Source: Solimonas sp. SE-A11
Lineage (GTDB): Bacteria > Pseudomonadota > Gammaproteobacteria > Nevskiales > Nevskiaceae
DNA length: 64,000 bases
Assembly: GCF_030345715.1 (NCBI RefSeq)
Contig: NZ_JAUASX010000003.1
Span: forward strand, 215,276 to 279,275
Direction: 5' to 3'
Part shown: positions 35,680 through 43,667 of the stretch, one piece after another
Numbering within the stretch: position 1 is the stretch's first letter
Layout: each line of letters starts with the position of its first letter
Position numbers and translations under genes: made by a program
The notes under the pieces: generated by a model
Database searches by the model: none
Told to the model about the DNA's origin: nothing
The model's input: only the letters and a program-made list of their open reading frames with translations

Positions 35680-36818
35680 AGACCTCCCGCGTCCTGCTGG
35701 TCCTGCTGCTGGCGGCCGCCGCCGCGGCCTGCTCCAGCAAGGGCAAGGTGCGCGAGCCGGCCAAGCTCACCAGCATCGAGGCGCCAGCGGTCAAGCCGCA
35801 GACGGCTTGGAGCCACTCCGCCGGCAACGGCAGCAAGGGTGAATTCGGCGGCTTGCGCCTGGCGCTGGAAGCCGATGCCCTGTTCGCCGCGGACACCGCC
35901 GGCCGCGTCTATGCCTTCGAGCCCAAGACCGGCAAGCGCCTGTGGGAAGCCAGCACGCAGAGTCGCGTGATCTCCGGCCCCGGCGTTTCCGGCGACCTGG
36001 TGCTAGTCGGCACACTGGATGCCGAGGTGATCGCCCTGTCCCGTGCCGACGGCAAGGAAAAGTGGCGTCGCAGCGTGTCCAGCGAGGTCATGTCGGCCCC
36101 GGTAGGCAACGGTGACGTCGTCGTGGCCCGCAGCGGCGACGGCCGCGTCTACGGCCTCACCGCCACCCGCGGCGACCGTGTCTGGCTGCAGGACCGTAGC
36201 GTCCCCAACCTGACCCTGCGCGGCATGTCGACCCCGCTCGTGGCCGGCAACCGTGTCTACATCGGCTTCGACAACGGCCGCCTGGCGGCCCTGAAGCTGT
36301 CCGACGGCACCCCCGAGTGGGAGCAGGTCGTGGCCGTGCCCAGTGGCCGTACCGAGCTGGAGCGCCTGACCGACGTCGACGCCAGCCTGCTCGACAACGG
36401 CAAGGACCTGTTCGCCGCCAGCTTCGGTGGTGAAGTGGCCTGCCTGGACGGCGACACCGGCCAGGTGCTGTGGCGCCGCTCGATCAAGAGCTACACCGGC
36501 TTCGCCGAGGCCGGCGACTTCGTGGTCGTCACCGACGAAGCCGGCGTGGTCTGGGCGCTGGATGCCCGTACCGGCGCTGCCGCCTGGAAGCAGGAGGCCC
36601 TGCTCAATCGCCGCCTGTCGCCGCCGGTCTCCTACAAGGGCTGGGTCGTGCTGGGTGACTTTGAGGGCTACCTGCACTGGCTGGATCCCAAGGACGGCAA
36701 GATCGTCGGCCGCTCGCGCGAGGGCAGCGACCCGATCCGCGCAGCGCTGGTCAGCGGTGACGACCTGCTCTACGTGATGAACAGTACCGGCCGCATCGCT
36801 GCCGTCCACCTGAAGTAA
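35676..36818 (+). CDS. bamB: Outer-membrane assembly lipoprotein BamB
   Basis: This 380-residue lipoprotein has a signal peptide with lipobox AAAAC and a PQQ-like eight-bladed propeller. Blade repeats include YAFEPKTGKRLWEA, IALSRADGKEKWRR, CLDGDTGQVLWRR and WALDARTGAAAWKQ. BamB is part of the BamABCDE complex that inserts beta-barrel proteins. It is the last gene of the ndk-bamB run and is followed by a strong terminator. Confidence 0.95.
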   Translation: MKTSRVLLVLLLAAAAAACSSKGKVREPAKLTSIEAPAVKPQTAWSHSAGNGSKGEFGGLRLALEADALFAADTAGRVYAFEPKTGKRLWEASTQSRVISGPGVSGDLVLVGTLDAEVIALSRADGKEKWRRSVSSEVMSAPVGNGDVVVARSGDGRVYGLTATRGDRVWLQDRSVPNLTLRGMSTPLVAGNRVYIGFDNGRLAALKLSDGTPEWEQVVAVPSGRTELERLTDVDASLLDNGKDLFAASFGGEVACLDGDTGQVLWRRSIKSYTGFAEAGDFVVVTDEAGVVWALDARTGAAAWKQEALLNRRLSPPVSYKGWVVLGDFEGYLHWLDPKDGKIVGRSREGSDPIRAALVSGDDLLYVMNSTGRIAAVHLK

Positions 36819-36834
36819 GCAATGGTGGGAGAAA

Positions 36835-36875
36835 GGGCGGGCCCTAGGGGTACCTGGGGCCCGCCCTTTCGTTTC
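36835..36875 (+). terminator. Rho-independent terminator between bamB and der
   Basis: A ten-base G+C-rich stem, GGGCGGGCCC at 36835-36844 and GGGCCCGCCC at 36857-36866, is followed by TTTCGTTT. It ends the operon before der. Confidence 0.82.
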
Positions 36876-36895
36876 CACCGGTATGATGACGCCGT

Positions 36896-38290
36896 ATGAA
36901 CGAGAAGATCCCCACCATCGCGCTGGTCGGCCGCCCCAACGTCGGCAAGTCCACGCTGTTCAACCGGCTGACCGGAACGCGCGACGCGCTCGTCGCGGAC
37001 CTGCCAGGCCTGACGCGCGATCGCCAGTACGGCTTCGGGAGCTTCGAGAACAAGGCCTTCATCGTCGTGGATACCGGCGGCCTGATGCCGGACTCGGCCG
37101 ACCCGCTGGCCGCCCTGGCCGAAGAACAGGCGCAGATCGCGCTGGACGAGGCCGACCAGGTGCTGTTCCTGGTTGACGGCCTGCAGGGCCGCCTGGGGCC
37201 GGACGAGGCCATCGCCAAGCAGCTGCGCAAGCTGGGCAAGCCCCTGACCCTGCTGGTCAACAAGTCCGAGGGCCAGACCAAGGCCACGGTCGCCAACGAT
37301 TTCTATGCGCTGGGCCTGGGCGAGCCGGTGCCGGTTTCGGCCGCACACGGTGACGGCATTGCCGGGCTGCTGCGCGAACTGCTCAAGGACACCCCGGAGC
37401 AGGAAGCCCCGCGCCCGCAGGACGGCATCTGCGTGGCCATCGTCGGCCGTCCCAATGTCGGCAAGTCCACGCTGGTCAATCGCCTGCTCGGCGAAGAGCG
37501 CGTGGTCGCCGCCGACATGCCGGGCACCACGCGCGACGCCATCGCCGTGCCCTTCGAGTACGACGACCGCAAGTTCACGCTGATCGACACCGCCGGCATC
37601 CGCCGCCGCGCCCGCGTCTGGGAGGCGGTGGAGAAGTTCTCCATCGTCAAGACGCTGGACGCAATCGAGCGCGCCCACGTCGTGATCGCCGTGCTCGACG
37701 CCCACAACGACATCAGCGAGCAGGACGCGCGCCTGCTGGGCCTGGTGGCGCAGCGCGGTCGCGCCATGATCCTGGCCGTGAACAAGTGGGACGGCCTGCA
37801 GCCCGACGAGCGCGAGCAGGTGCGCTACCAGGTCACGCTGAAGATGCCGTTCCTGGACTACGCGCCGGTGCGCTACATCTCCGCGCGCCACGGTACCGGT
37901 GTCGGCGAACTGATGGGCTTCGTGCAGGATGCCTATGAAGCCACCATGCGCGAGATGCCGACGCCGGAACTGAACAAGGTGCTGGAGAAGGCGGTGGAGC
38001 AGCACCAGCCGCCGGCCGTGCTGGGGCGGCGCATCAAGCTGCGCTATGCCCACCAGGGTGGCCAGAACCCGCCGATGATCGTCGTGCACGGCAACCAGAC
38101 CGAGAAGCTGCCGGACGTCTACAAGCGCTACCTGACCAACCGCTTCCGCGACGCCTTCAAGCTCGTCGGCGTGCCCCTGGTGCTGACCTTCAAGACCAGC
38201 GAGAATCCCTTCAAGGGCCGCAAGAACCAGCTGACCGGCCGCCAGATCAAGAAGAAGAAGCGCCTGATGGCGCGCGTGAAGCGCAAGTAG
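36896..38290 (+). CDS. der: Ribosome biogenesis GTPase Der (EngA)
   Basis: This 464-residue protein has two tandem GTPase domains, each with G1 GRPNVGKST (residues 12-20 and about 184-192), G3 DTGG or DTAG, and NKxD-type G4 (NKSE in the first domain, NKWD in the second). A C-terminal KH-like domain and a very basic tail (KKKKRLMARVKRK) follow. Der acts in 50S subunit assembly. The first domain has NKSE rather than NKxD, as is common in Der proteins. It is separated from bamB by the terminator at 36835 and is probably transcribed separately. Confidence 0.96.
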   Translation: MNEKIPTIALVGRPNVGKSTLFNRLTGTRDALVADLPGLTRDRQYGFGSFENKAFIVVDTGGLMPDSADPLAALAEEQAQIALDEADQVLFLVDGLQGRLGPDEAIAKQLRKLGKPLTLLVNKSEGQTKATVANDFYALGLGEPVPVSAAHGDGIAGLLRELLKDTPEQEAPRPQDGICVAIVGRPNVGKSTLVNRLLGEERVVAADMPGTTRDAIAVPFEYDDRKFTLIDTAGIRRRARVWEAVEKFSIVKTLDAIERAHVVIAVLDAHNDISEQDARLLGLVAQRGRAMILAVNKWDGLQPDEREQVRYQVTLKMPFLDYAPVRYISARHGTGVGELMGFVQDAYEATMREMPTPELNKVLEKAVEQHQPPAVLGRRIKLRYAHQGGQNPPMIVVHGNQTEKLPDVYKRYLTNRFRDAFKLVGVPLVLTFKTSENPFKGRKNQLTGRQIKKKKRLMARVKRK

Positions 38291-38302
38291 ATTCCGCCCC
38301 GC

Positions 38303-38340
38303 AACGAAGAAGGCCCGGCATTGCCGGGCCTTCTTCGTTT
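38303..38340. terminator. Bidirectional terminator between der and accC
   Basis: A long, near-perfect inverted repeat centred on 38321 pairs 38303-38320 with 38322-38339 (AACGAAGAAGG... and its reverse complement, ending CTTCGTT). T-rich ends exist on both strands. It separates the convergent der and accC genes. Confidence 0.85.
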
Positions 38341-38350
38341 CATGCAGCGA

Positions 38351-39709
38351 TCACTCCGTCTGCCACTGGGCCAGCATGTCTTCCAGGTAATGGATGTTGT
38401 GCTCGCCTTCGCGGAACACCCCGTCGCGCATGATGCGGCTCTGCAGCGGGATGTTGGTCTGGATGCCCTCGATGATCATTTCCGCCAACGCCTGGCGCAT
38501 GCGCGCGATGGCAGACTTGCGGTCCGGACCCCAGGTGATCAGCTTGCCGATCATGGAGTCGTAGTTGGGCGGGACCTTGTAGCCGTTGTAGATGTGCGAA
38601 TCCAGGCGCACGCCGGGACCACCCGGCGCATGGTACTTCTTGATCTCGCCGGGCGAGGGGATGAAGGTGCGCGGGTTCTCGGCGTTGATGCGGCATTCGA
38701 TCGCGTGGCCGCGCAGGCGCACGTGCTTCTGCTGCTTCTTCAGCGGACGGCCCGCGGCGATCTTGATCATCTCGCGGATCAGGTCCACGCCGGTGACCAG
38801 CTCGGTCACCGGGTGCTCCACCTGGATGCGCGTGTTCATCTCGATGAAGTAGAACTGGCCGTTCTCGTAGAGGAACTCGAAGGTGCCGGCGCCACGGTAG
38901 CCGATACGCACGCAGGCGTCGGCGCAGAGCTGGCCGATCTCGTCGCGCTGCTTCTGCGTGATGCCGGGAGCGGGGGATTCCTCCACCACCTTCTGGTTGC
39001 GGCGCTGCATCGAGCAGTCGCGTTCGCCGAGGTGGATGGCGTTGCCCTGGCCGTCGGACAGCACCTGGAACTCCACGTGGCGCGGCGCCTCCAGGTACTT
39101 CTCCATGAACACCGAGGCGTCCTTGAATGCGTTCAGTGCCTCGGTGCGGGCCAGCTGGACCTTGACGATCAGTTCCTCGGGCTTGCGCACCACGTGCATG
39201 CCGCGGCCGCCACCGCCAGACACCGCCTTGATCAGCACCGGGTAGCCGACGCGCTCGGCGATGGCCAGGCACTCGGCCTCGTCCTCTGGCAGGATGCCGT
39301 CGGAGCCGGGCACGCAGGGTACGCCGGCCGCGATCATCTCGGCCTTGGCGTTGGTCTTGGAGCCCATCATGCGGATGGTTTCCGGACGCGGGCCGATGAA
39401 GATGAAGCCGGACTTCTCCACCGACTCGGCGAAGTCGGCGTTCTCGGACAGGAAGCCGTAGCCCGGGTGGATCGCGTCGGCCTGGGTGATCTCGGCCGCA
39501 GCGATCAGCGCCGGCATGTTGAGGTAGGACTTGGTCGCGGGCGCGGGGCCGATGCAGACCGCCTCGTCCGCCAGGGCCACGTGCTTGAGCTCGCGGTCGG
39601 CGGTGGAATACACCGCCACCGTCTTGATGCCCATCTCGCGGCAGCAACGCAGGATGCGCAGGGCAATCTCACCGCGGTTGGCGATGAGGATTTTCTTGAT
39701 CTCTTTCAT
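38351..39709 (-). CDS. accC: Acetyl-CoA carboxylase biotin carboxylase subunit
   Basis: This 452-residue ATP-grasp enzyme has all the expected blocks: [40 protein letters not shown], the glycine-rich ATP loop [14 protein letters not shown], and [20 protein letters not shown] split by metal-binding glutamates. It carboxylates biotin on AccB, the first committed step of fatty-acid synthesis. It is the last gene of the minus-strand aroQ-accB-accC cluster, 12 bases after accB. Length is normal for AccC. Confidence 0.98.
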   Translation of the reverse strand: MKEIKKILIANRGEIALRILRCCREMGIKTVAVYSTADRELKHVALADEAVCIGPAPATKSYLNMPALIAAAEITQADAIHPGYGFLSENADFAESVEKSGFIFIGPRPETIRMMGSKTNAKAEMIAAGVPCVPGSDGILPEDEAECLAIAERVGYPVLIKAVSGGGGRGMHVVRKPEELIVKVQLARTEALNAFKDASVFMEKYLEAPRHVEFQVLSDGQGNAIHLGERDCSMQRRNQKVVEESPAPGITQKQRDEIGQLCADACVRIGYRGAGTFEFLYENGQFYFIEMNTRIQVEHPVTELVTGVDLIREMIKIAAGRPLKKQQKHVRLRGHAIECRINAENPRTFIPSPGEIKKYHAPGGPGVRLDSHIYNGYKVPPNYDSMIGKLITWGPDRKSAIARMRQALAEMIIEGIQTNIPLQSRIMRDGVFREGEHNIHYLEDMLAQWQTE

Positions 39710-39721
39710 GGCCGGAGCCGC

Positions 39722-40195
39722 TTACTCAATCGCGAACAGCGGCTGGTCGAATTCCACCGGCTTCTCGTTGTCCGCCAGGATTTCCACGACCACGCCGGCC
39801 TTGTCGGACTCGATCTGGTTGAGCATCTTCATGGCTTCGATGATGCACAACACCTGGCCGGCCTTCACGGTCTGGCCGACCTCGACGAAAGACTTGGCGC
39901 CCGGCGAGGGCGAGCGGTAGAAGGTGCCGACCATCGGCGCCTTGACGATGTGGCGGCTGTCCGAGGCGCGCGGCGCGGCGGCCGGGGCCGCGGCAGGAGC
40001 GGCGGCAACGGGCGCAGCCGCGACCGGGGCGGGCAGGGCGGCAGGCGCGGCTACCGCCGGTGCGGTCAGGTACTGCGTCACCGGACCGGTGTTGCGGCTG
40101 ATGCGGACCGATTCTTCGCCCTCCTTGACCTCCAGCTCGGAGATGCCGGACTGCTCGACGAGGTCGATCAGGGTCTTGATCTTGCGCAAATCCAT
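39722..40195 (-). CDS. accB: Biotin carboxyl carrier protein
   Basis: This 157-residue protein has an N-terminal helix region ([20 protein letters not shown]), an Ala/Pro-rich linker (about 45-76) and a biotinyl domain with the modified Lys123 in [10 protein letters not shown]. It carries carboxybiotin between AccC and the carboxyltransferase. The ATG at 40195 is used; the frame extends upstream with no family-like sequence. It lies 37 bases downstream of aroQ, as in many gammaproteobacteria. Confidence 0.96.
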   Translation of the reverse strand: MDLRKIKTLIDLVEQSGISELEVKEGEESVRISRNTGPVTQYLTAPAVAAPAALPAPVAAAPVAAAPAAAPAAAPRASDSRHIVKAPMVGTFYRSPSPGAKSFVEVGQTVKAGQVLCIIEAMKMLNQIESDKAGVVVEILADNEKPVEFDQPLFAIE

Positions 40196-40232
40196 TTGAA
40201 TGTCCCTCCCGGGGAGCTTTTGTCTGTTGGTG

Positions 40233-40676
40233 TCAGCGCTTGGAAAGTCGTTCGTGGGCAGCTTGCAGGGCGAGTCGATAGCCCAGCGGGCCCAGGCCCA
40301 CGATTTGGCCGACGGCGATGTCGGAGAAATACGAGTGATGCCGGAACTGTTCACGAGCGTGCACATTGGACAGGTGCACCTCGATGAAGGGGATCGCCAC
40401 GCCCAGCAGCGCGTCGCGGATGGCGATGCTGGTGTGCGTGAAGGCGGCGGGATTGATCAGGATGAAGTCCACGCCCTCGGCCCTTGCCTGGTGGACGCGT
40501 TCCACGATCTGGCCTTCCTGGTTGCTCTGGAAGGCCGAGAGCCGGTGGCCGAGCTGCTGGGCTTCCTCAGCCAGCCCTTTCTCGATGTCGGCCAGCGTGG
40601 CCGAGCCGTAGATACCTGGCTCGCGGGTGCCGAGCAGGTTCAGATTGGGGCCGTTGATGAGGAGCAGGTGGCTCAA
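40233..40676 (-). CDS. aroQ: 3-dehydroquinate dehydratase, type II
   Basis: This 147-residue enzyme has the type II signature [20 protein letters not shown] with catalytic Tyr23, [17 protein letters not shown] and [11 protein letters not shown] with the catalytic His. It catalyses the third step of the shikimate pathway. The gene order aroQ-accB-accC is conserved across gammaproteobacteria. The 120 bases upstream, before tlpA's stop, are non-coding and may contain its promoter, but I could not identify one. Confidence 0.97.
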   Translation of the reverse strand: MSHLLLINGPNLNLLGTREPGIYGSATLADIEKGLAEEAQQLGHRLSAFQSNQEGQIVERVHQARAEGVDFILINPAAFTHTSIAIRDALLGVAIPFIEVHLSNVHAREQFRHHSYFSDIAVGQIVGLGPLGYRLALQAAHERLSKR

Positions 40677-40796
40677 GCAGGCGTTTTCCGGTGCGAAGTG
40701 CCCGGATTCTGCCGTCAGCTACGCCGAAAAGGCAAGTTCGCTGCAATTCGGTGCAAGATACCGTACGTTCAGGGGGAGATGCTTGTGCGATCCAGC

Positions 40797-41321
40797 CTAC
40801 AAGTGTTCCTGCACAAGTGTATCGATTTGCTCGCGCGTCATGCCGCCCAAAACGGTCTTCAGGACGCGTCCGTCCCGTGAAATCAACACGGTATAGGGCA
40901 GCATGCCGTTGTGGTTGCCCAGTGCACGGGCGGCCGCGTCGGCCTGTGCCAGATCGGCCGACACCGGGTAGTTGATGCGCAGGCGCTGCGCCATGGCCTT
41001 GGCCGGTTCCGTCTCGTCGAAGGCCGGCCCCAGCACCTGCAGGCCCTTGGCACCGTAGCGTGCCTGAGCCTCCACCAGCAGCGGGATTTCGTCGACACAG
41101 GGCGCGCACCAGGTCGCCCAGAAGTTCACCAGCAGCAGCTTGCCCTGCCACTCGGCCAGCGTACGCGACTGCCCATTGAGATCGGTCAGCGTTATCGCAG
41201 GCGCCGGCTCGCCCTGCATGCGGCTGCCTCCCATCCACCAGCCGGAGGCGAGGAAACCCGCCGCCATCGCCGCCATGCCGGCGACGACGAAGCCGGCGGC
41301 CAGCCAGCCGCGGCGCGTCAT
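40797..41321 (-). CDS. TlpA/ResA-like membrane-anchored thioredoxin
   Basis: This 174-residue protein has an N-terminal signal anchor (MTRRGWLAAGFVVAGMAAM...) and a periplasmic thioredoxin-like domain with the active site WCAPC (Cys72, Cys75), NFWATWCAP and a later cis-proline region (MLPYTV). TlpA-like proteins reduce disulfides in the periplasm, often for cytochrome c maturation or as partners of DsbD/CcdA. Its start overlaps the stop of the DsbD-alpha gene (ATGA), so the two are translated together. Its electron donor within the window is not evident, because the DsbD membrane domain is missing. Confidence 0.9.
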   Translation of the reverse strand: MTRRGWLAAGFVVAGMAAMAAGFLASGWWMGGSRMQGEPAPAITLTDLNGQSRTLAEWQGKLLLVNFWATWCAPCVDEIPLLVEAQARYGAKGLQVLGPAFDETEPAKAMAQRLRINYPVSADLAQADAAARALGNHNGMLPYTVLISRDGRVLKTVLGGMTREQIDTLVQEHL

Positions 41322-41878
41322 GAGCGCACCGCCGCGGGCACCGCTAGCTGCTGCTGTTGAGGCGGGTAGCAGATGCCGAGGTCGGCACAGCCCTGGTAGT
41401 GCACCCGCAGCTTCAGCGGGCCCTTCATGCCCGGCGGCAGGTCGAACTCGGCGGCAACGATGCCGCGGTAGACCTCGACCTTGCCGAACTCCCGATCCTG
41501 GATCGTCTCGCCCTTGGGCAGGCGTGGCGGTGCCAGGCGGAAGCCCTGCGGCGTCAGCACCTCGAAGGCCAACTGGCCGCGGTAGAGGTAATAACCGGGA
41601 GCGATGTTCCATTCCAGCTTGAGTGCCTGCGCCTGGCGCCTGGCCGGCAGCAGCTGGAAGGCTTCTTCCACCGGCAAGAGACTCTCCTCGGCTGGAGACA
41701 GCCAGCCTGGGTTCGCCCTCAACCCACCACCCGCTCCTCGGGCGCCCCCCCCCTCTCCCGCGATGCGGGCGAGGGACGGCTGCCGGCCTGCGGCCGGGTC
41801 TTCATTCGTGGGGCGGGCAGTGGCGCCCATGGCAAGGCTGCAGGCCAGGGCCAGCAGCAGCGTGCGGATCAGCGGCAT
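41318..41878 (-). CDS. Stand-alone DsbD N-terminal (alpha) domain
   Basis: This 186-residue protein has a signal peptide (MPLIRTLLLALACSLAMGAT) and a periplasmic nDsbD domain from about residue 63. LEWNIAPGYYLYRGQLAFEV and HYQGCADLGICYPP are diagnostic; Cys164 and Cys170 correspond to E. coli DsbD Cys103 and Cys109. DsbD normally continues into eight membrane helices and a C-terminal thioredoxin domain, but here the stop codon overlaps the next start, and no membrane domain follows. Residues about 24-57 are a Gly/Ala/Arg-rich stretch encoded by repeat-like DNA. It lies between cutA and tlpA, the usual dsbD position. The source of reducing power is unclear. Confidence 0.88.
   Translation of the reverse strand: MPLIRTLLLALACSLAMGATARPTNEDPAAGRQPSLARIAGEGGGARGAGGGLRANPGWLSPAEESLLPVEEAFQLLPARRQAQALKLEWNIAPGYYLYRGQLAFEVLTPQGFRLAPPRLPKGETIQDREFGKVEVYRGIVAAEFDLPPGMKGPLKLRVHYQGCADLGICYPPQQQQLAVPAAVRS
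41707..41809. repeat. REP-like palindromic repeat inserted in the DsbD-alpha gene
   Basis: The segment includes CCCTCTCCCGCGATGCGGGC and a following GAGGGACGG, which resemble the palindromic dispersed repeats (CCTCTCCC...GGGAGAGG type) common in high-G+C proteobacteria. It lies between the signal peptide and the nDsbD domain and keeps the reading frame. I did not see a second copy in the window. Confidence 0.45.
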
Positions 41879-42186
41879 GAAGCGAGAATCCAGTCGAGGT
41901 ACGGAGGATGGACGGCGTCGGGGTTGACCGCGACGATCTCGGGAAGTTCGTAGGGGTGCCGGGCCAGCACCGCCTGGCGCAGGGCCTCGAAGCCCTCCGA
42001 GGGCGCCTTGACCAGCAGCAGGGCCTCCTCGTCGCGCTGTACCGCCTCCTGCCAGCGGTAGACCGAGACGATCCCCGGCAGGACGTTGACGCAGGCGGCG
42101 ACACGGGCTTCCACCAGCGACCGCGCCAGCCCCTCGGCGCGGTCGGCCGGGCAGGTGACGAGGACGATTTGCAGGGAGGCGGTCAT
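41869..42186 (-). CDS. cutA: Divalent-cation tolerance protein CutA
   Basis: This 105-residue protein has the CutA blocks LVTCPADRAEGLARSLVEARVAACVNV, VYRWQEAVQRDEEALLLVKA and HPYELPEIVAV. CutA1 forms a trimer; a role in copper tolerance was proposed but remains unclear. It is the first gene of the minus-strand cutA-dsbD-tlpA-aroQ-accBC run, and its stop overlaps the start of the DsbD-alpha gene by ten bases. An earlier in-frame Met (42198) is possible. Confidence 0.94.
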   Translation of the reverse strand: MTASLQIVLVTCPADRAEGLARSLVEARVAACVNVLPGIVSVYRWQEAVQRDEEALLLVKAPSEGFEALRQAVLARHPYELPEIVAVNPDAVHPPYLDWILASCR

Positions 42187-42270
42187 TGCGGACGCCATTG
42201 TGCCTGCGCGGCGGCCGGGCTGCGTGCATGCAGTACACTTCGCGCCCCCCGCAGCACCCGTGACCCGCTC

Positions 42271-43635
42271 GTGACCGATTCGCCCCATTTGCCGCCCGGC
42301 GCGTCGTTCCGCCGTGAAGCCGGCGCCAACCTAAAGCTGGCCCTGCCGCTGATGGCGGCCCAGATCGCCGCCGTGGGCATGGGCACGGTGGACACGATCC
42401 TGGCCGGCCAACTCGGGGCGCAGGCCCTGGCCGCGGTCGCGGTGGGCTCCAACTACGCCGTGCTGTTCTTCATCTTCTTCCACGGGGTGCTGATGGCCTG
42501 CTCGCCGATCGTCGCCCAGCGGGCCGGCGCCGGCCGCCCCGCGGGCGATACCGGCATCTTCCTGCGCGAACTGCTGCCCCTGGGCCTGGTGGTGGCGGCG
42601 TTGTGGTGGCTGCTGCTGCGCCTGACCGCTGCTCCACTGATCGGGCGGCTGGGGCTGCCGCCGGAAACCGCACGCACCGCCGTCGAGTTCCTGCAGGCGC
42701 TGTCCTGGAGCGCCTTCGGCTTCAGTGCCTGGTTCGTGCTGCGCTACACCGCCGAGGGCCTGGGCCAGCCGCGGCCGATCCTGCTGGCCGGCGTGGTCGG
42801 CCTGGTGGTCAACGGCCTGCTGGCCTGGGGGCTGCTGTTCGGGCACTGGGGCCTGCCGGCGCTGGGTGCGCCGGGCTGCGGCTGGGCCACGTCCATCGCC
42901 GCGCTTGCGATGGCGGCGACCCTGGCGCTGCAATACAGATTGCGCCCGGCGTTGCGGCCGGTGCGGCTGTTCGAGGGCGAACTGGTCCGGCCGGCGGCCG
43001 ACTCCGCCGAGGTGCTGCGCCTGGGCCTGCCGATCGGCCTGATCCTGGCGGCCGAGGCCGGCCTGTTCGTGATGGCGGCGATGCAGATGTCGCTGTTCGG
43101 CGAGTCCACCGTGGCGGCCTACCAGGTGGCGATCAACTTCGCCGCGCTGATGTTCATGATCCCGATGGGCATCGGCCTGGCGGCCACCGTGCGCGTGGGG
43201 CAGGCCGTGGGCGCGGGGCTTGGGGCCGCCGAGGTGCGCTTCCGTGGCCGCGTCGGCATGCAGCTTGGCTTGATCAATGCGGCGTCCAACGCCCTGATCA
43301 TGCTGCTGCTCGCCACCCTGATCGTGAGGCTCTACACCGCCGATGCCGAGATCGGCGCCCTGGCCGTGAAGTTCCTGTGGCTGGCCGCGGCCTTCCAGTT
43401 CTTCGACGCCGTGCAGGTCACCGCCAACGGCGCCCTGCGCGGCATCAAGGACACGCGGCTGCCGATGCTGATCACCGTGGTCGCCTACTGGGCCGTGGGC
43501 TTCCCAGTCAGCTGGTGGCTGGCCTTCCATACCCCGCTGGGGCCGGACGGCGTCTGGTGGGGCCTGACCGTCGGCCTGGCCGCCGCCGCGGTGGGGCTCG
43601 CCGCGCGCTTCCGCCACAAGGCACAATCCGCCTGA
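42271..43635 (+). CDS. MATE-family multidrug/cation efflux transporter
   Basis: This 454-residue membrane protein has about twelve helices and the MATE signature blocks: LALPLMAAQIAAVGMGTVDTI, GVLMACSPIVAQRAGAG, YTAEGLGQPRPIL and the second repeat with LGLPIGLILAAEAGLFVMAAM and NGALRGIKDTR. MATE transporters (NorM-like) use sodium or proton gradients to export drugs and metabolites. The GTG at 42271 starts just before the first helix; the frame remains open far upstream in cutA's shadow. It is divergent from cutA and followed by two sensor kinase genes. Substrate unknown. Confidence 0.92.
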   Translation: MTDSPHLPPGASFRREAGANLKLALPLMAAQIAAVGMGTVDTILAGQLGAQALAAVAVGSNYAVLFFIFFHGVLMACSPIVAQRAGAGRPAGDTGIFLRELLPLGLVVAALWWLLLRLTAAPLIGRLGLPPETARTAVEFLQALSWSAFGFSAWFVLRYTAEGLGQPRPILLAGVVGLVVNGLLAWGLLFGHWGLPALGAPGCGWATSIAALAMAATLALQYRLRPALRPVRLFEGELVRPAADSAEVLRLGLPIGLILAAEAGLFVMAAMQMSLFGESTVAAYQVAINFAALMFMIPMGIGLAATVRVGQAVGAGLGAAEVRFRGRVGMQLGLINAASNALIMLLLATLIVRLYTADAEIGALAVKFLWLAAAFQFFDAVQVTANGALRGIKDTRLPMLITVVAYWAVGFPVSWWLAFHTPLGPDGVWWGLTVGLAAAAVGLAARFRHKAQSA

Positions 43636-43667
43636 GAAAAAGGGCGCGGTGGGCGCCGGGGGCGTGC

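Noticed and set aside
41718-41860. The Gly/Arg-rich stretch in the DsbD-alpha gene as evidence of a broken gene
   Set aside because: The frame stays open, the signal peptide and the cysteine motif are intact, and the overlaps with cutA and tlpA are tight, so the gene looks functional.
42603-43667. Upstream extension of the first sensor kinase frame back into the MATE gene
   Set aside because: The extension is Gly/Arg/Ala-rich shadow sequence of the MATE gene; the signal peptide starts only after the MATE stop.
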